Source: Enoplolaimus lenunculus (lineage: Eukaryota; Nematoda; Enoplea; Enoplida; Thoracostomopsidae). From it: DNA of 64,000 nt. The first letter of the stretch is position 1. Each line of letters opens with the position of its first letter. The DNA is taken from the NCBI GenBank assembly GCA_030248215.1, contig JASANG010001576.1:1-64000 (forward strand), read 5' to 3'. This document shows, one piece after another, positions 39,901 to 44,921 of this stretch. Position numbers and translations under genes: made by a program. Below the pieces are notes generated by a model, which had not been told where the DNA came from, made no database searches, and was given only the letters and a program-made list of their open reading frames with translations.

Positions 39901-42900
39901 CATTCCATTCAACAGGTAAGCTTTTATTACTTATTTACAGCGCAGTCTTGTTACATTTTGATAATATAATGTCATCCGCCACCATCCGTTGGCAGTCGGT
40001 CGACATGCGTCACCGGCGTCGTCGTACGTCAATTACCACGCTACAGCGTACGTGAAATTGTGTACGATACCGAATGACGCGTTCCCAATTTTTCCCAAGC
40101 TGTGCACTAAAATGTAGTTTTTGGTGCAGAGTTGCGAAAAATTATTGTGAACGACGCTGTCATAGTCGCGTTGAAATTTTACAATTAAGCTGAAATTTTT
40201 TTCATTGTGGATGGGTTTGTGTCGTTATTGAGTTGAGATGCATTATGTAATTGGATAGAAAGCGAGCAATATTCAGATTCAACTCATCTTTCTTAAAGTA
40301 GTGTCTGGTTTTGCGCTACCGCCGCTCGGACCATGTAGACATTGGTACGTTATGATGTTTGTTTCATATGACGTTTAGTGTTTATTTTCTTGGAACGTAC
40401 GTTAGCTTAAAACTGCTTAGTATAGATTTTGTTTCTTATAACATTTTCTGCAAAAATTTTAGGTCGTTGTGAAACATATGTTGTCGGCGCTTGACAAAGA
40501 AGTTAGCTATTTGAGAGACGGTTCACGTTGCCACAATCTGTCGTATGTTCATGGTCTGTTAACAATGCTAGGGCGTAAGCGTATTATCGCAGGTCCTGCG
40601 CATGTCACTTGCGCTTTGCTGTCACCATTACTTACTGCTGCCGACGTGAATGGTGGACGTGTGGAAATACCAACCAGTACCGGAAGTAAAACACCCATCT
40701 TACTTTTGCTTACTGATCTACTGATATTGACCAGCTCTACAGCTATTCACAACGCAAGCATTTCTGTGTTTAGACAGCTTATTTCAATGATTAGCGTTCG
40801 GAATGCGCCAGTTCAAGCGGTTATTGATAGGCTATTGATTGTAGTCGCGAAGTGTTTAACTCTTCAGGTGAGCGTTATGGGAAATGCGTATTGCCGCATT
40901 TTTGTGTAGTGTAAGTCTTGATCCTTTCCTGTTCCAGACCCATCGGCATCCCTGCCATGGTTATTTTGAGGGGTGTAACAGTAGTTTAAGCATATTTTTA
41001 AGCCTAAGCCTAAGGACAAACTTTGGCTTAAGGTTAAGTCTATAACTAAGCCTACGCACACATTAAGTCTTAAGATTTAAGCTTAACGTGGGCCGCGCCC
41101 CATGAGAGCTGCTGCATCAAAATAACATTCCTGCCCCAGTTTATTTTTCTGATAGTAATTGCAGCTGAATTTCGCCGCCGCCCCACCTAGCTTTAAAGAA
41201 ATGCAAGCATTGTAATAGTGCACATATTGCGTTAGTGTATGTAAATTTAGGTTAGCAAAGTAAAATTTCGTACTACCACTGCGTAAAACGTTATGAACGG
41301 CCTATTGTTTGGTTTTGCAGGTAAAAGAAATTGGAAAACGGCAATCGGTACAATCTGTAACTGCAGCTACAGCGTTAGTTTCGCGATTGTGTGATCCTAG
41401 CCATCCTCGTGGTACTGCATCTTGCAGCAAGAAACATTGGCACGTTAATGATTGGCGAGTAACAACTGGTTGTTCCCTTGAAACAGCAAGCAATGTCGTC
41501 CGACTCTTAAGGCAGCTCGCAACATCAGGTGTGGTATCACAAGTGGGGCCAAATCGTCCCATCGTGCAACAACAGTCTTCTGTTGCAGGAACATCTCAGG
41601 AATGGGCTCAAGCAACACGTAGTGTACTTGCTGACCATATATGTGAGATTGTGTTTGGTTCTACTAGAGAAGTTTGCGAAAATTGGCGCGCTGATTTTGA
41701 TTCTAGTATTACTATGGATTGTAGGCCTGAAGCCGGTACAGAAAATTTGAAGAATCATTCGTTTTGGTATTGCCTAGCGGCGCTGTCTGTGTTACAGGTT
41801 AGTATGATGTGCTTGTTAGCTGTGGTCCTTTTAAAATAGCGAATGGGTTTTGCTAGTAATTTATGCGCGTTGGTTAACACAGGATGACTGATAGTTCAAT
41901 TATTATTGACTAGTTTTCGCCAGAATCGTTTAATTTTTATCGATTTCGTAAAAAATTTAGGAAAATTGTTGTATTTGCCGTTAATTTGAGCGTAATTGTT
42001 AGGACGGCATATTGACAATTCGCTGTTTTGTAGCTTTCGATAAAGCCATTTGGTTTTGTTAAATTTTGTAATAAATTTTGGAAAATCGTAATAAATCAAA
42101 TTCAGGATGAATCATGGCTAGATGCGTCGCCTTTATGGAAGTCGCGCATGACTAGACCACCGCACAACAACATACCTATTACCTTGCAAACAAAACAGCA
42201 ACAACGCGATGTCATACGTGAAGCTGAATTGCCTTTCTGCGATAATCATGATGATGGAAAGACTCGTGCAGTGGTGCGGTGTGAAACGTGTGGTGATTTA
42301 GCGATGTGTCATGATTGTAATACTGTTTTCCATATGAGCCGCCGCAACAAATCTCATCGTATCATACAACTTGTCTCGCCCACCGCGCAGTACAATCGTC
42401 CTAAAACGGCCGTTGTTGAACGAAATATGATTGTGGTTCACGCGAGCGAAGGTATCTATGTACAGATTGTATACTGTTGCATTAAGGGAAGTGTCGTAGT
42501 TTTTAACAGTTTGATTGACTTCCAACTTCGGTGCTACAAACCCTTTTGTAAATAAAAACTTTGAAAGTGGTGCTGTCCAGCGGCGTATGTAGCTGGAGCT
42601 GGACGGCGGCAAGCGACAACTAAACAGAACTTCGTCCAAATAGACAGTTTGTTGTTATACTAATTGATGTTCATGCGACCGAAGGTATATATAGAAAGAT
42701 TGTATACTGAGCGGTTCAGTTTGAGCTATAGTTTTTAACAATTGTGTTGGCTACGGCGTTGTCCGGTACGGTGCGGCATCGCACGCTAATTAAATAAAAA
42801 ATTAACTCGACGCGGTAACTATTTCTATATCAAACGTTTGCTATTCCATTTTATCGTAGATGAAACTAAAACCAAAATCAATTAGAATTTTTTGCATTTT

Positions 42901-44921
42901 ATTTTTACCTGAACTTGTTCGTTCTTAAACAATGTGAATTCAGTGACTACGATTTTGGGTACATTATTATGAAGTACAAAAAGACTAATTTAATCTCCTC
43001 AACTTGCACTGTTTCGTTTTTCAGAATGTTCACGACTCAAAATTTCATGGCTAGTCGTACTGACTGATGTTAAAACGCTAAATGTCATAGTGGAGTTTCG
43101 CAACGACGACAGTACGTCTGTGGCACCAATGGGGTATGAACGTGGTGGTCATGTCGGTGAGGCCACAACGTTTGGAAATCAACTTCTTCAACTTGACATC
43201 GAGGCTAAAATGACACGTTATGCTGAAGATAGCGCACACTTCGGTCAAATTGAACAGATCGATGATGGAGGTCTGTTCAATAAATGTCGGTTCTGTAAAC
43301 GACGACTAACAGTAGAAATGAACAGTGCAAAGGCAATGATGCCAGTTTGCGACTCGTTTGAGTGCAAAGAGTTGGCGGCAAATGCCTGCATCAAACTAAA
43401 ACAGTGCGGTCATTTGTGTGGCGGAATCAAAAACGAACGTAAGCGCTTTACAGTTGAAGTCCTCAGCAAGAATAACGTCTTTTCAGTCGTTAACCACATA
43501 ATTTTTATCTATGTTAATTAACCGTGACCAGTATAAAGTTCGTCGAAAAATGTCTTCATCAAACTGAAACAATTCAGTAGGTATTTTGTGTTGTTACCGA
43601 ATTAAAAAACTACGTGTATACTAATTCTCTGAGCGATGTCATAACCGTTGTAGCTAATTACCGTTGTTAACGAAATTTTGCTCTGTACTAATTTAGCGAA
43701 GAGCTTTCTATACTGTAAGATACTGCACGTCAGGGAAAACAGGTAATTTGGGGTATTTTGTCTAGAAAATGACTGAAAAGATTTAGATGTCAGGAAAAAT
43801 CCGGGAAATATTGGGAATACCTTACAATTGCGATTAACCTCATGTTGCTTTGTTGGTTTGTACATATTGTTGTGAATATTTTAGCCGTTTGCTTGCCGTG
43901 TCTAGAATGTGATAAACGTTCAACTGAATCGACTGTTGTTATACACACCGAAAATAATGTGTCTACTAGTGCAAGTAATGAACGCTACTGCGAACTGCAA
44001 TTACGTCAAGATGCAGACGATATGTGTACAATTTGTTTTACTGATACGCTTGGCGCTGCACCGGCAATCCAGCTGACGTCATGTGGTCACGTATTTCACG
44101 CTGCGTGTGTTCGCCGCGTACTTGAACATCGTTGGCCTGGACCGCGAATTTCATTTGCATTTATGAAATGTCCTATTTGCAAGATACCCATTGAACACCC
44201 TAGCTTAGACCGCGAAAACGCAGCTCTGCCAGGTACTGATCAGTCAAAGGCTATAGTGAAAACTGGCAACGACCAGAATACCAGCCAAGGCGGTCTGCTA
44301 AGCCGAATCAAAGAGCTCTATACTGAAGTTTGTCAGAAAGCGCTGCTTAGGCTCGAGTATGAAGGATTGAATGCGTCACCGCAAATTATTGATCCACAAT
44401 CGGCGTTCTATAATGATCCACTAGGGTTTGCGTTAAACGAATATGCGTATTACGTTTGTTTTAAATGTAAGCATGCGTATTATGGTGGTGAGGCCGCGTG
44501 CGCTGTTGCGGCAACAAATATCAGGACAGAGGGTTACGACGAAGATGCCTATGACCCCTCCGAATTGGTCTGTGGCGCGTGTTCTGATGTTGCTCGCGCT
44601 CAGGTTTGTCCCAAACACGGAACCACATTCTTAGAATATAAATGTCGCTATTGTTGTTCGATTGCGATATATTTTTGTTTTGGTACGACACATTTTTGTC
44701 GGACTTGCCACGATGATTTTCAGCGTATCACCGCGTTGCCGAAACGGCAGCTGCCGAAGTGCCCAACCGGGCCTGGATGTGTTCCACTAAAGGCCTCAGC
44801 ACGCCGTCAGCGTACTACAGGAAATCCTGCATCAGGTTGTCCGTTGCAAATAGATCATCCGCCTACTGGCGAAGAATTTTCGCTCGGTTGTGGAATTTGT
44901 CGGAATTTGCTTAGTTTTTGA
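4837..44921 (+). CDS. MYCBP2: MYCBP2/Highwire/RPM-1 (PHR) RING-Cys-relay E3 ubiquitin ligase, 14 exons
   Basis: Exons: 4837-5160, 7057-7398, 8380-8850, 12932-13654, 14298-14585, 15165-15356, 15730-31050, 31410-31634, 39805-39915, 40463-40867, 41321-41797, 42106-42451, 43025-43438, 43885-44921. All boundaries use GT-AG. The joined frame is open for 6,891 residues and ends in TGA. From memory of the human and fly proteins the order matches end to end: helical N terminus, RCC1-like repeats, two PHR domains, filamin-type domain, SH3-like segments, zinc-binding motif, DOC/APC10, B-box-like finger, RING, and tandem-cysteine domain ending in HPPTGEEF and GCGICRN. In the known family the protein acts in neurons with FBXO45/FSN-1, limits DLK signalling and NMNAT2, and passes ubiquitin through two cysteines to Thr/Ser. 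The start ATG is chosen because the downstream sequence matches the family N terminus; extra upstream 5' UTR exons are possible. The protein is much longer than its relatives because of Ser/Asn/Thr-rich insertions. Confidence 0.96.
5322..5700 (+). mobile_element. hAT-like MITE, family B1, with perfect 8-bp target duplication
   Basis: A 379-bp element bounded by inverted ends: CAGGGTGCAGCCGGAATTCC on the left and the complement of CAGGGTGCAACCGGAATTGC on the right. It is flanked on both sides by the same 8 bp, TATGCTAA (5314-5321 and 5701-5708). The CAGGG-type terminus and 8-bp duplication are hallmarks of hAT transposons. The interior is AT-rich, non-coding, and framed by repeated CCGGTTCCGG motifs. 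Related copies lie at 9264-9675, 11071-11348 and 53985-54382. Confidence 0.9.
5886..5965. repeat. Short G-run/C-run inverted segment, MITE-like
   Basis: A short segment with GGGGGGCCT at its left edge and AGGCCCCT at its right edge around an AT-rich core that includes CCCCGCGGC and CCGCCCC runs. It resembles the interior of small hAT-like MITEs such as the one at 60401-60568, but no target duplication is evident, so the call is tentative. Confidence 0.35.
6198..6315. repeat. C-run-rich low-complexity block
   Basis: Irregular tandem runs built on CCCCCCAGGA and CCCCCCAGAT, with many stretches of five to nine C. The complementary strand carries many G-runs and could fold into G-quadruplexes. 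The base composition stands out sharply from the AT-rich surroundings. An open frame on either strand here is simply a product of the repeat. Confidence 0.7.
7057..7398 (+). CDS. MYCBP2: MYCBP2-like exon 2 (residues 109-222)
   Basis: Phase 0 at both ends (114 codons). The segment KDPQLCVRALLSLSQMLEGL and the following SPELITVLFELLKSL match the human stretch LCLRSLQALLNVLQGQ and PEVLESLFQLLLEI. This is the conserved helical N-terminal region. The donor is gag|gtttgt. Confidence 0.9.
7399..8379 (+). other. Intron 2 of MYCBP2-like gene
   Basis: A 981-bp intron. The part from about 7485 to 7777 contains repeated CTCGGTCTC-like motifs and ends in GAGACCGCCCGTCCCTG, which read in reverse looks like a hAT-type terminus (CAGGGACGGGCGG); the other end is unclear. 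At about 8190-8245 a GGAGCCGG/GGAACCGG motif related to the B1 family is seen. No exon is recognisable inside. Confidence 0.7.
8380..8850 (+). CDS. MYCBP2: MYCBP2-like exon 3 (residues 223-379)
   Basis: 157 codons, phase 0 at both ends. It begins VASLAAFCMVSLSVAYG, matching the human segment ALSCACLFSLVASWGETG. The second half is Ser/Thr/Asn-rich and poorly conserved (SSQPRRSFSRNMYSG and on). The donor is act|gtgagt. The acceptor is aatatttag at 8379. Confidence 0.88.
9264..9675 (+). mobile_element. hAT-like MITE, family B1 (diverged copy)
   Basis: Left end AGGGGGCAACCGGAATTCCG and right end complementary to TAGGGTGCAACCGGGA. Internal CCGGTTCCGG-like repeats match the copy at 5322-5700. Flanks are TATATA-rich on both sides, so a target duplication is plausible but cannot be told from simple sequence. 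More diverged than the other B1 copies. Confidence 0.75.
9684..10734 (+). mobile_element. Pearl/Helitron-like non-autonomous element with tandem core repeats (copy P1)
   Basis: The left end reads CCAGTCGTAGTGGGACTACA, then ATTGAGCGAAGCTCG. Six monomers of about 110-174 bp follow, each starting near TGCAAATTAG or TGCAAATTAT (9748, 9903, about 10077, 10187, 10361, 10529). A unique stretch comes next, then a GGACGGACAGAC microsatellite at about 10660-10683, and a tail ending AAACATAAAAGGCTTCGCTCAATT. The ends share the inverted 12-mer ATTGAGCGAAGC. Core tandem repeats followed by an ACGG/ACAG microsatellite resemble the pearl/HINE-type elements described from molluscs. No coding capacity. Confidence 0.75.
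10775..11059 (-). mobile_element. hAT-like MITE, family B2 (truncated)
   Basis: Ends at 11059 with the complement of CAGGGTGCAACGCGGAACTG. The interior contains ATCGGAATCGGAA repeats and an AT-rich core that recurs at 12110-12374 and at 34035-36222. The left terminus appears lost. It lies 11 bp from the next B1 element. Confidence 0.65.
11071..11348 (+). mobile_element. hAT-like MITE, family B1, 278 bp
   Basis: Begins CAGGGTGCAACCGGAATTCT and ends with the complement of CAGGGTGCTACCGAAATTAC. The flanking 8-mers are ATACATAT (11063-11070) and ATATATAT (11349-11356), seven of eight identical. Shorter than the copy at 5322 through internal deletion. Confidence 0.8.
11755..11850 (-). repeat. CTAAGC/TTAGGC-rich segment
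   Basis: Degenerate, spaced copies of CTTAGGCTTAG and TTTAGGCTTAGG. Similar sequence occurs at 31139-31170, 36761-36882, 40972-41103 and 60909-61090, where it forms the interior of a small MITE family. Here no terminal repeats are evident. Confidence 0.5.
12110..12374 (+). mobile_element. hAT-like MITE, family B2 fragment
   Basis: Shares the stretch from ACGTCGCATGGACAAAT through CAACAAGTAGG to the right end GGAATTCCCGTTGCACCCTG with the B2 copy in intron 8 (34035-36222). The left end is not clear. Contains the typical CGGAATCGGAAT repeats before the terminus. Confidence 0.65.
12932..13654 (+). CDS. MYCBP2: MYCBP2-like exon 4 (residues 380-620)
   Basis: 241 codons, phase 0 at both ends. It starts DWFRIPVSSQF, matching human DWFSNGIKKAAL. 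It contains CDGRFLYLLHPIVGLLKIGAG and GETNRGRIYCVN, closely like human NDGFFLYLLCKDGLYKIGSG and GTVRGHIYNS. The acceptor gtttttag ends at 12931; the donor is gag|gtatgg. This region precedes the RCC1-like propeller. Confidence 0.92.
13655..14297 (+). other. Intron 4 of MYCBP2-like gene
   Basis: A 643-bp AT-rich intron. I see no repeat shared with other parts of the window and no coding-like stretch. The acceptor is catctttag at 14297. Confidence 0.85.
14298..14585 (+). CDS. MYCBP2: MYCBP2-like exon 5 (residues 621-716)
   Basis: 96 codons, phase 0. It opens VLLPTATTDGLLCATPSGLSL and ends PSLEDELHQ before cag|gtacta. It occupies the position of the human segment with KLARKCLHACGISLFDLEKD. Similarity is modest, but it is bounded by good splice sites and both neighbours align well. 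Confidence 0.8.
14586..15164 (+). other. Intron 5 of MYCBP2-like gene
   Basis: A 579-bp AT-rich intron with no recognisable repeat or coding sequence. The acceptor is ttctgttttag at 15164. Confidence 0.85.
15165..15356 (+). CDS. MYCBP2: MYCBP2-like exon 6 (residues 717-780), first RCC1-like repeat
   Basis: 64 codons, phase 0. GKDLAFLLTTKGRVLYAGRG corresponds to human GREFALMKTANGKIYYTGK, and CHIGHNGSHAVFVSAAGN corresponds to FSVGHDGSHALLVAEDGS. This is the beginning of the RCC1-like beta-propeller. The donor is aat|gtaaga. The strand is completed by AYFAGTA at the start of exon 7. Confidence 0.93.
15357..15729 (+). other. Intron 6 of MYCBP2-like gene
   Basis: A 373-bp intron before the giant exon. 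No repeat or coding feature is recognised. The acceptor is ttactttag at 15729. Confidence 0.85.
15730..31050 (+). CDS. MYCBP2: MYCBP2-like giant exon 7 (residues 781-5887): RCC1, PHR1, PHR2, filamin, SH3-like, zinc motif, DOC
   Basis: One uninterrupted 15,321-nt exon (5,107 codons). It starts AYFAGTAVKGSDGD, like human VFFTGTAKRGEDGE. Landmarks with approximate residues: RCC1-like repeats VYTFGMNNVGQCG (901-934), VFTFGSNRFGQLG (1456-1492) and VYSFGKHHSGQLG (1538-1567), with a Cys cluster CIKCQICRRCIDEL between them (1298-1313); PHR domain 1 (1971-2194); PHR domain 2 (2826-3068, ending TNGTSISRGQFP like human SNGTNQTRGQIP); filamin-type domain (3566-3814, with TKDQYG and SFEELR); two SH3-like segments (3914-3968 and 4164-4221); AFLWHEGVVLDAMEC (4488-4528); zinc motif CELC, HPGCG, GGQGYNS, CTQCR (4805-4902); helical segment (5504-5573); DOC/APC10 domain from 5734, completed by exon 8. 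Long Ser/Asn/Thr-rich linkers separate these. The donor is ctg|gtaatg at 31050/31051. Confidence 0.96.
31051..31409 (+). other. Intron 7 of MYCBP2-like gene
   Basis: A 359-bp intron splitting the DOC domain. It carries a short TTAGGATTAGGCTTAGGC stretch at about 31147-31167, related to the CTAAGC-rich repeats elsewhere. The acceptor is tttttatag at 31409. Confidence 0.85.
31410..31634 (+). CDS. MYCBP2: MYCBP2-like exon 8 (residues 5888-5962), end of DOC domain
   Basis: 75 codons, phase 0. IEIRPVENNTAVRVRSICIL matches human IKIELKGPENTLRVRQVKVL, the last strands of the DOC/APC10 fold. EDAFSLFQLITRE matches AETLRVFRLITSQ. The donor is gag|gtttgt at 31634/31635; reading through soon meets a stop. 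Confidence 0.92.
32118..33222 (+). repeat. Dispersed 1-kb repeat, family D (copy 1), class undetermined
   Basis: Shares long stretches with 55316-56272: CACCAACTCCGCG near the start, GCCGAAAGTTCCTTTGTT, GGTGCTTTCCGCA, GCCCCGCTAGAAT, GGCCACGCAGG, TTCTAAGAGAGACTAGG, ACTCCCTTAAGGTGTGG, TTTAGTTTTTAGATTG and GTGGCACAGCCA at the end. No open frame. The length and lack of coding would fit a solo long terminal repeat or a non-autonomous DNA element; ends and target duplications are not clear enough to choose. A hairpin of ATGAGTGTC with its complement lies at 32867-32907 and is absent from copy 2. Confidence 0.65.
33867..34050 (+). repeat. Tandem duplication of about 95 bp
   Basis: The block starting TGTTAACAGAGTATATCT, running through CTGAAATTGCAGAAATCGCG and ending ATCCTGGGTGCAAAGCGGA, occurs twice in a row (from about 33867 and about 33963) with few differences. 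The second copy runs into the B2 MITE, whose terminus is the CTGGGTGCAAAGCGGA part, so the duplication took in the MITE end. Confidence 0.85.
34035..36222 (+). mobile_element. hAT-like MITE family B2 split by nested insertion
   Basis: The left part (34035-34286) begins CTGGGTGCAAAGCGGA and includes TCGGAATCGGAACAGCAAAT. The right part (about 36075-36222) resumes at GATAAATGATGCAGAA and ends with the complement of CAGGGTGCAATCGGAATTGC. The same internal order, without the interruption, is seen in the copies at 10775-11059 and 12110-12374. The flanks share AATCAT (before 34035 and at 36223), consistent with one original 8-bp target duplication. The inserted 1.8 kb includes the long-inverted-repeat element. 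Confidence 0.7.
34288..35412. mobile_element. Long terminal-inverted-repeat element, 1.1 kb, arms about 245 bp
   Basis: The left arm 34288-34532 and right arm 35168-35412 are inverted copies differing at only about five positions. The outermost sequence is AAGTTGTTAAAGTG, then CCCTAACGGGGCCATAG. The arms include GGACAGCATATTTCAGA and GGTCACAAGCAAGCTGTGAT. The 635-bp middle is AT-rich and has no credible gene. Both arms contain TTAA four bases from AGTG, so a TTAA-type (piggyBac-like) boundary is possible, but no clear target duplication was seen. The near identity of the arms suggests a young insertion or recent arm conversion. It sits inside a B2 MITE. Confidence 0.85.
36761..36882 (+). mobile_element. 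CTAAGC-rich MITE (copy, right end lost)
   Basis: Starts AGGGCCGTAACGGTAGCATG and continues with AGCATATTCTTAAG and repeated TTAAGCCTA motifs, the same order as at 40972 and 60909. The right side is cut by the pearl-like element that begins at about 36883. Confidence 0.55.
36883..38120 (-). mobile_element. Pearl/Helitron-like element with tandem core repeats (copy P2)
   Basis: The same architecture as P1 but inverted. It reads in from CAGAGTTTCGCGAAGTG, then a TCCG/TCTG microsatellite of about 65 bp (36938-37002), then the conserved AACCGATTTTGATAAACTTT stretch, then about six core monomers carrying GAATAGTTAGCTAATAGC, and ends with the complement of CCTAGTCGTAGTTGGACTAC at about 38115. Non-coding. 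Confidence 0.78.
38330..38690 (-). mobile_element. tRNA-like SINE (minus-strand copy)
   Basis: Read on the minus strand it matches the element at 54425-54720: GCTTGTCCTGGTGCATATG, then GGGCTACGTGACGCAGTGG (an A-box-like motif), a second unit GCTGCGTGGCGCAGTG, and AGTTCTGAAGTCCTGGTTCC. A partial tandem duplication of the head gives two A-box-like motifs. It could be mistaken for a tRNA, but no cloverleaf can be drawn. Confidence 0.6.
39193..39268 (+). repeat. Perfect 38-bp tandem duplication
   Basis: The 38-mer that begins AAGTTCTTGGACTCTGGCG and ends ATCAATCAGCTGT occurs twice head to tail without any difference, so the duplication is recent. Confidence 0.95.
39805..39915 (+). CDS. MYCBP2: MYCBP2-like exon 9 (residues 5963-5999)
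   Basis: A 37-codon exon found by splice sites and frame: acceptor gattttag at 39804, donor cag|gtaagc at 39915/39916, phase 0. Its product AFDHNLVDESQSADELRLRN followed by ALLDVAFSKQQWHSIQQ resembles human TSDADLKEHMVGIIFSRSKL and TNLQKQVCAHIV. Human has about 30 more residues just before it, which are missing or hidden here. Confidence 0.82.
39916..40462 (+). other. Intron 9 of MYCBP2-like gene
   Basis: A 547-bp intron. A CG-rich stretch at about 39970-40080 with many CGTC/CGTA motifs stands out and is loosely similar to 47855-47935. Otherwise AT-rich and unassigned. Confidence 0.8.
40463..40867 (+). CDS. MYCBP2: MYCBP2-like exon 10 (residues 6000-6134)
   Basis: 135 codons, phase 0. A helical repeat region, HNLSYVHGLLTMLGRKRI and SISVFRQLISMISVRNAP, corresponding to human CFELLSMVLALSGSN and SPRVQRQVTSLLRRVLPEV. 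It ends RLLIVVAKCLTLQ, aligned with human MFLGCIAKALTVQ. Donor cag|gtgagc. Confidence 0.9.
40868..41320 (+). other. Intron 10 of MYCBP2-like gene
   Basis: A 453-bp intron containing a CTAAGC-rich MITE at 40972-41103. The acceptor is ggttttgcag at 41320. Confidence 0.8.
40972..41103 (+). mobile_element. CTAAGC-rich MITE
   Basis: Starts GGGGTGTAACAGTAGTTTAA and runs through AAGCCTAAGCCTAAGG, ending GTGGGCCGCGCCCCA. Same internal order as the copy at 60909-61090. The ends are roughly inverted (GGGGTG and its counterpart CGCCCC). No target duplication is clear. Confidence 0.55.
41321..41797 (+). CDS. MYCBP2: MYCBP2-like exon 11 (residues 6135-6293)
   Basis: 159 codons, phase 0. HWHVNDWRVTTGCSLETASN and VVRLLRQLATSG correspond to human HWWMKGSTPTQISEIIIKLI. 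EWAQATRSVLADHI corresponds to EAWSRVTKNAIAETI, and FWYCLAALSVLQ to RLWLALASLCVLD. Donor cag|gttagt at 41797/41798. Confidence 0.93.
41798..42105 (+). other. Intron 11 of MYCBP2-like gene
   Basis: A 308-bp AT-rich intron with no recognisable content. The acceptor is caaattcag at 42105. Confidence 0.85.
42106..42451 (+). CDS. MYCBP2: MYCBP2-like exon 12 (residues 6294-6409, B-box-like zinc finger)
   Basis: Begins DESWLDASPLWKSRMT. From residue about 6338 it has a B-box-type zinc-binding pattern: CDNHDDGKTRAVVRCETCGD, then CHDCNTVFHMSRRNKSH, nearly the human CDNHDDGETAAIILCNVCGN and CDRFLHLHRRTKTH. It ends MIVVHASEG before gaag|gtatct, phase 1. The equivalent human stretch is IKVDLHEGCG. A decoy duplicate of this exon end lies 233 bp downstream in intron 12. 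Confidence 0.94.
42452..43024 (+). other. Intron 12 of MYCBP2-like gene with duplicated donor region
   Basis: A 573-bp intron. The sequence around the true 5' splice site (GTTCACGCGAGCGAAGGTATCTATG and the following GATTGTATACTG) recurs, diverged, at about 42669-42745 (GTTCATGCGACCGAAG then GTATATATA and GATTGTATACTG). This looks like an old tandem duplication of about 233 bp that copied the exon end and its donor. Confidence 0.85.
43025..43438 (+). CDS. MYCBP2: MYCBP2-like exon 13 (residues 6409-6547, Cys-rich)
   Basis: In the frame set by exon 12 it reads CSRLKISWLVVLTDVKTLNV and IVEFR, matching human CGRTKLFWLMALADSKTMKA and MVEFR. The Cys-rich part CRFCKRRLTVEM, CDSFECKELAANACIKLKQC and GHLCGGIKNE follows, like human CRFCGSRSGTEL, CSDADCQEYAKIAC and CGHPCGGVKNE. 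The acceptor is gtttttcag at 43024 and the donor aac|gtaagc at 43438/43439 (phase 1). Confidence 0.94.
43439..43884 (+). other. Intron 13 of MYCBP2-like gene
   Basis: A 446-bp AT-rich intron with nothing recognisable. The acceptor is gaatattttag at 43884. Confidence 0.85.
43885..44921 (+). CDS. MYCBP2: MYCBP2-like exon 14 (residues 6547-6891): RING plus tandem-cysteine catalytic domain
   Basis: Reads VCLPCLECDKRS, then DADDMCTICFTDTLGAAPAI starts the RING at about residue 6594 and KCPICK closes it at 6645. The tandem-cysteine domain follows (YAYYVCFKCKHAYYGGEAAC). By comparison with the biochemically known human relay, the upstream cysteine (human C4520) is the TGC at 44499-44501 (residue 6752) and the downstream cysteine (human C4572) is the TGT at 44676-44678 in YFCFGTTHFC (residue 6811). 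The supporting Glu in DPSELVC, the two Phe around the second Cys and the His of CHDDF are also present. Ends HPPTGEEFSLGCGICRN and TGA. All features needed for a working RING-Cys-relay ligase are present. Confidence 0.97.
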
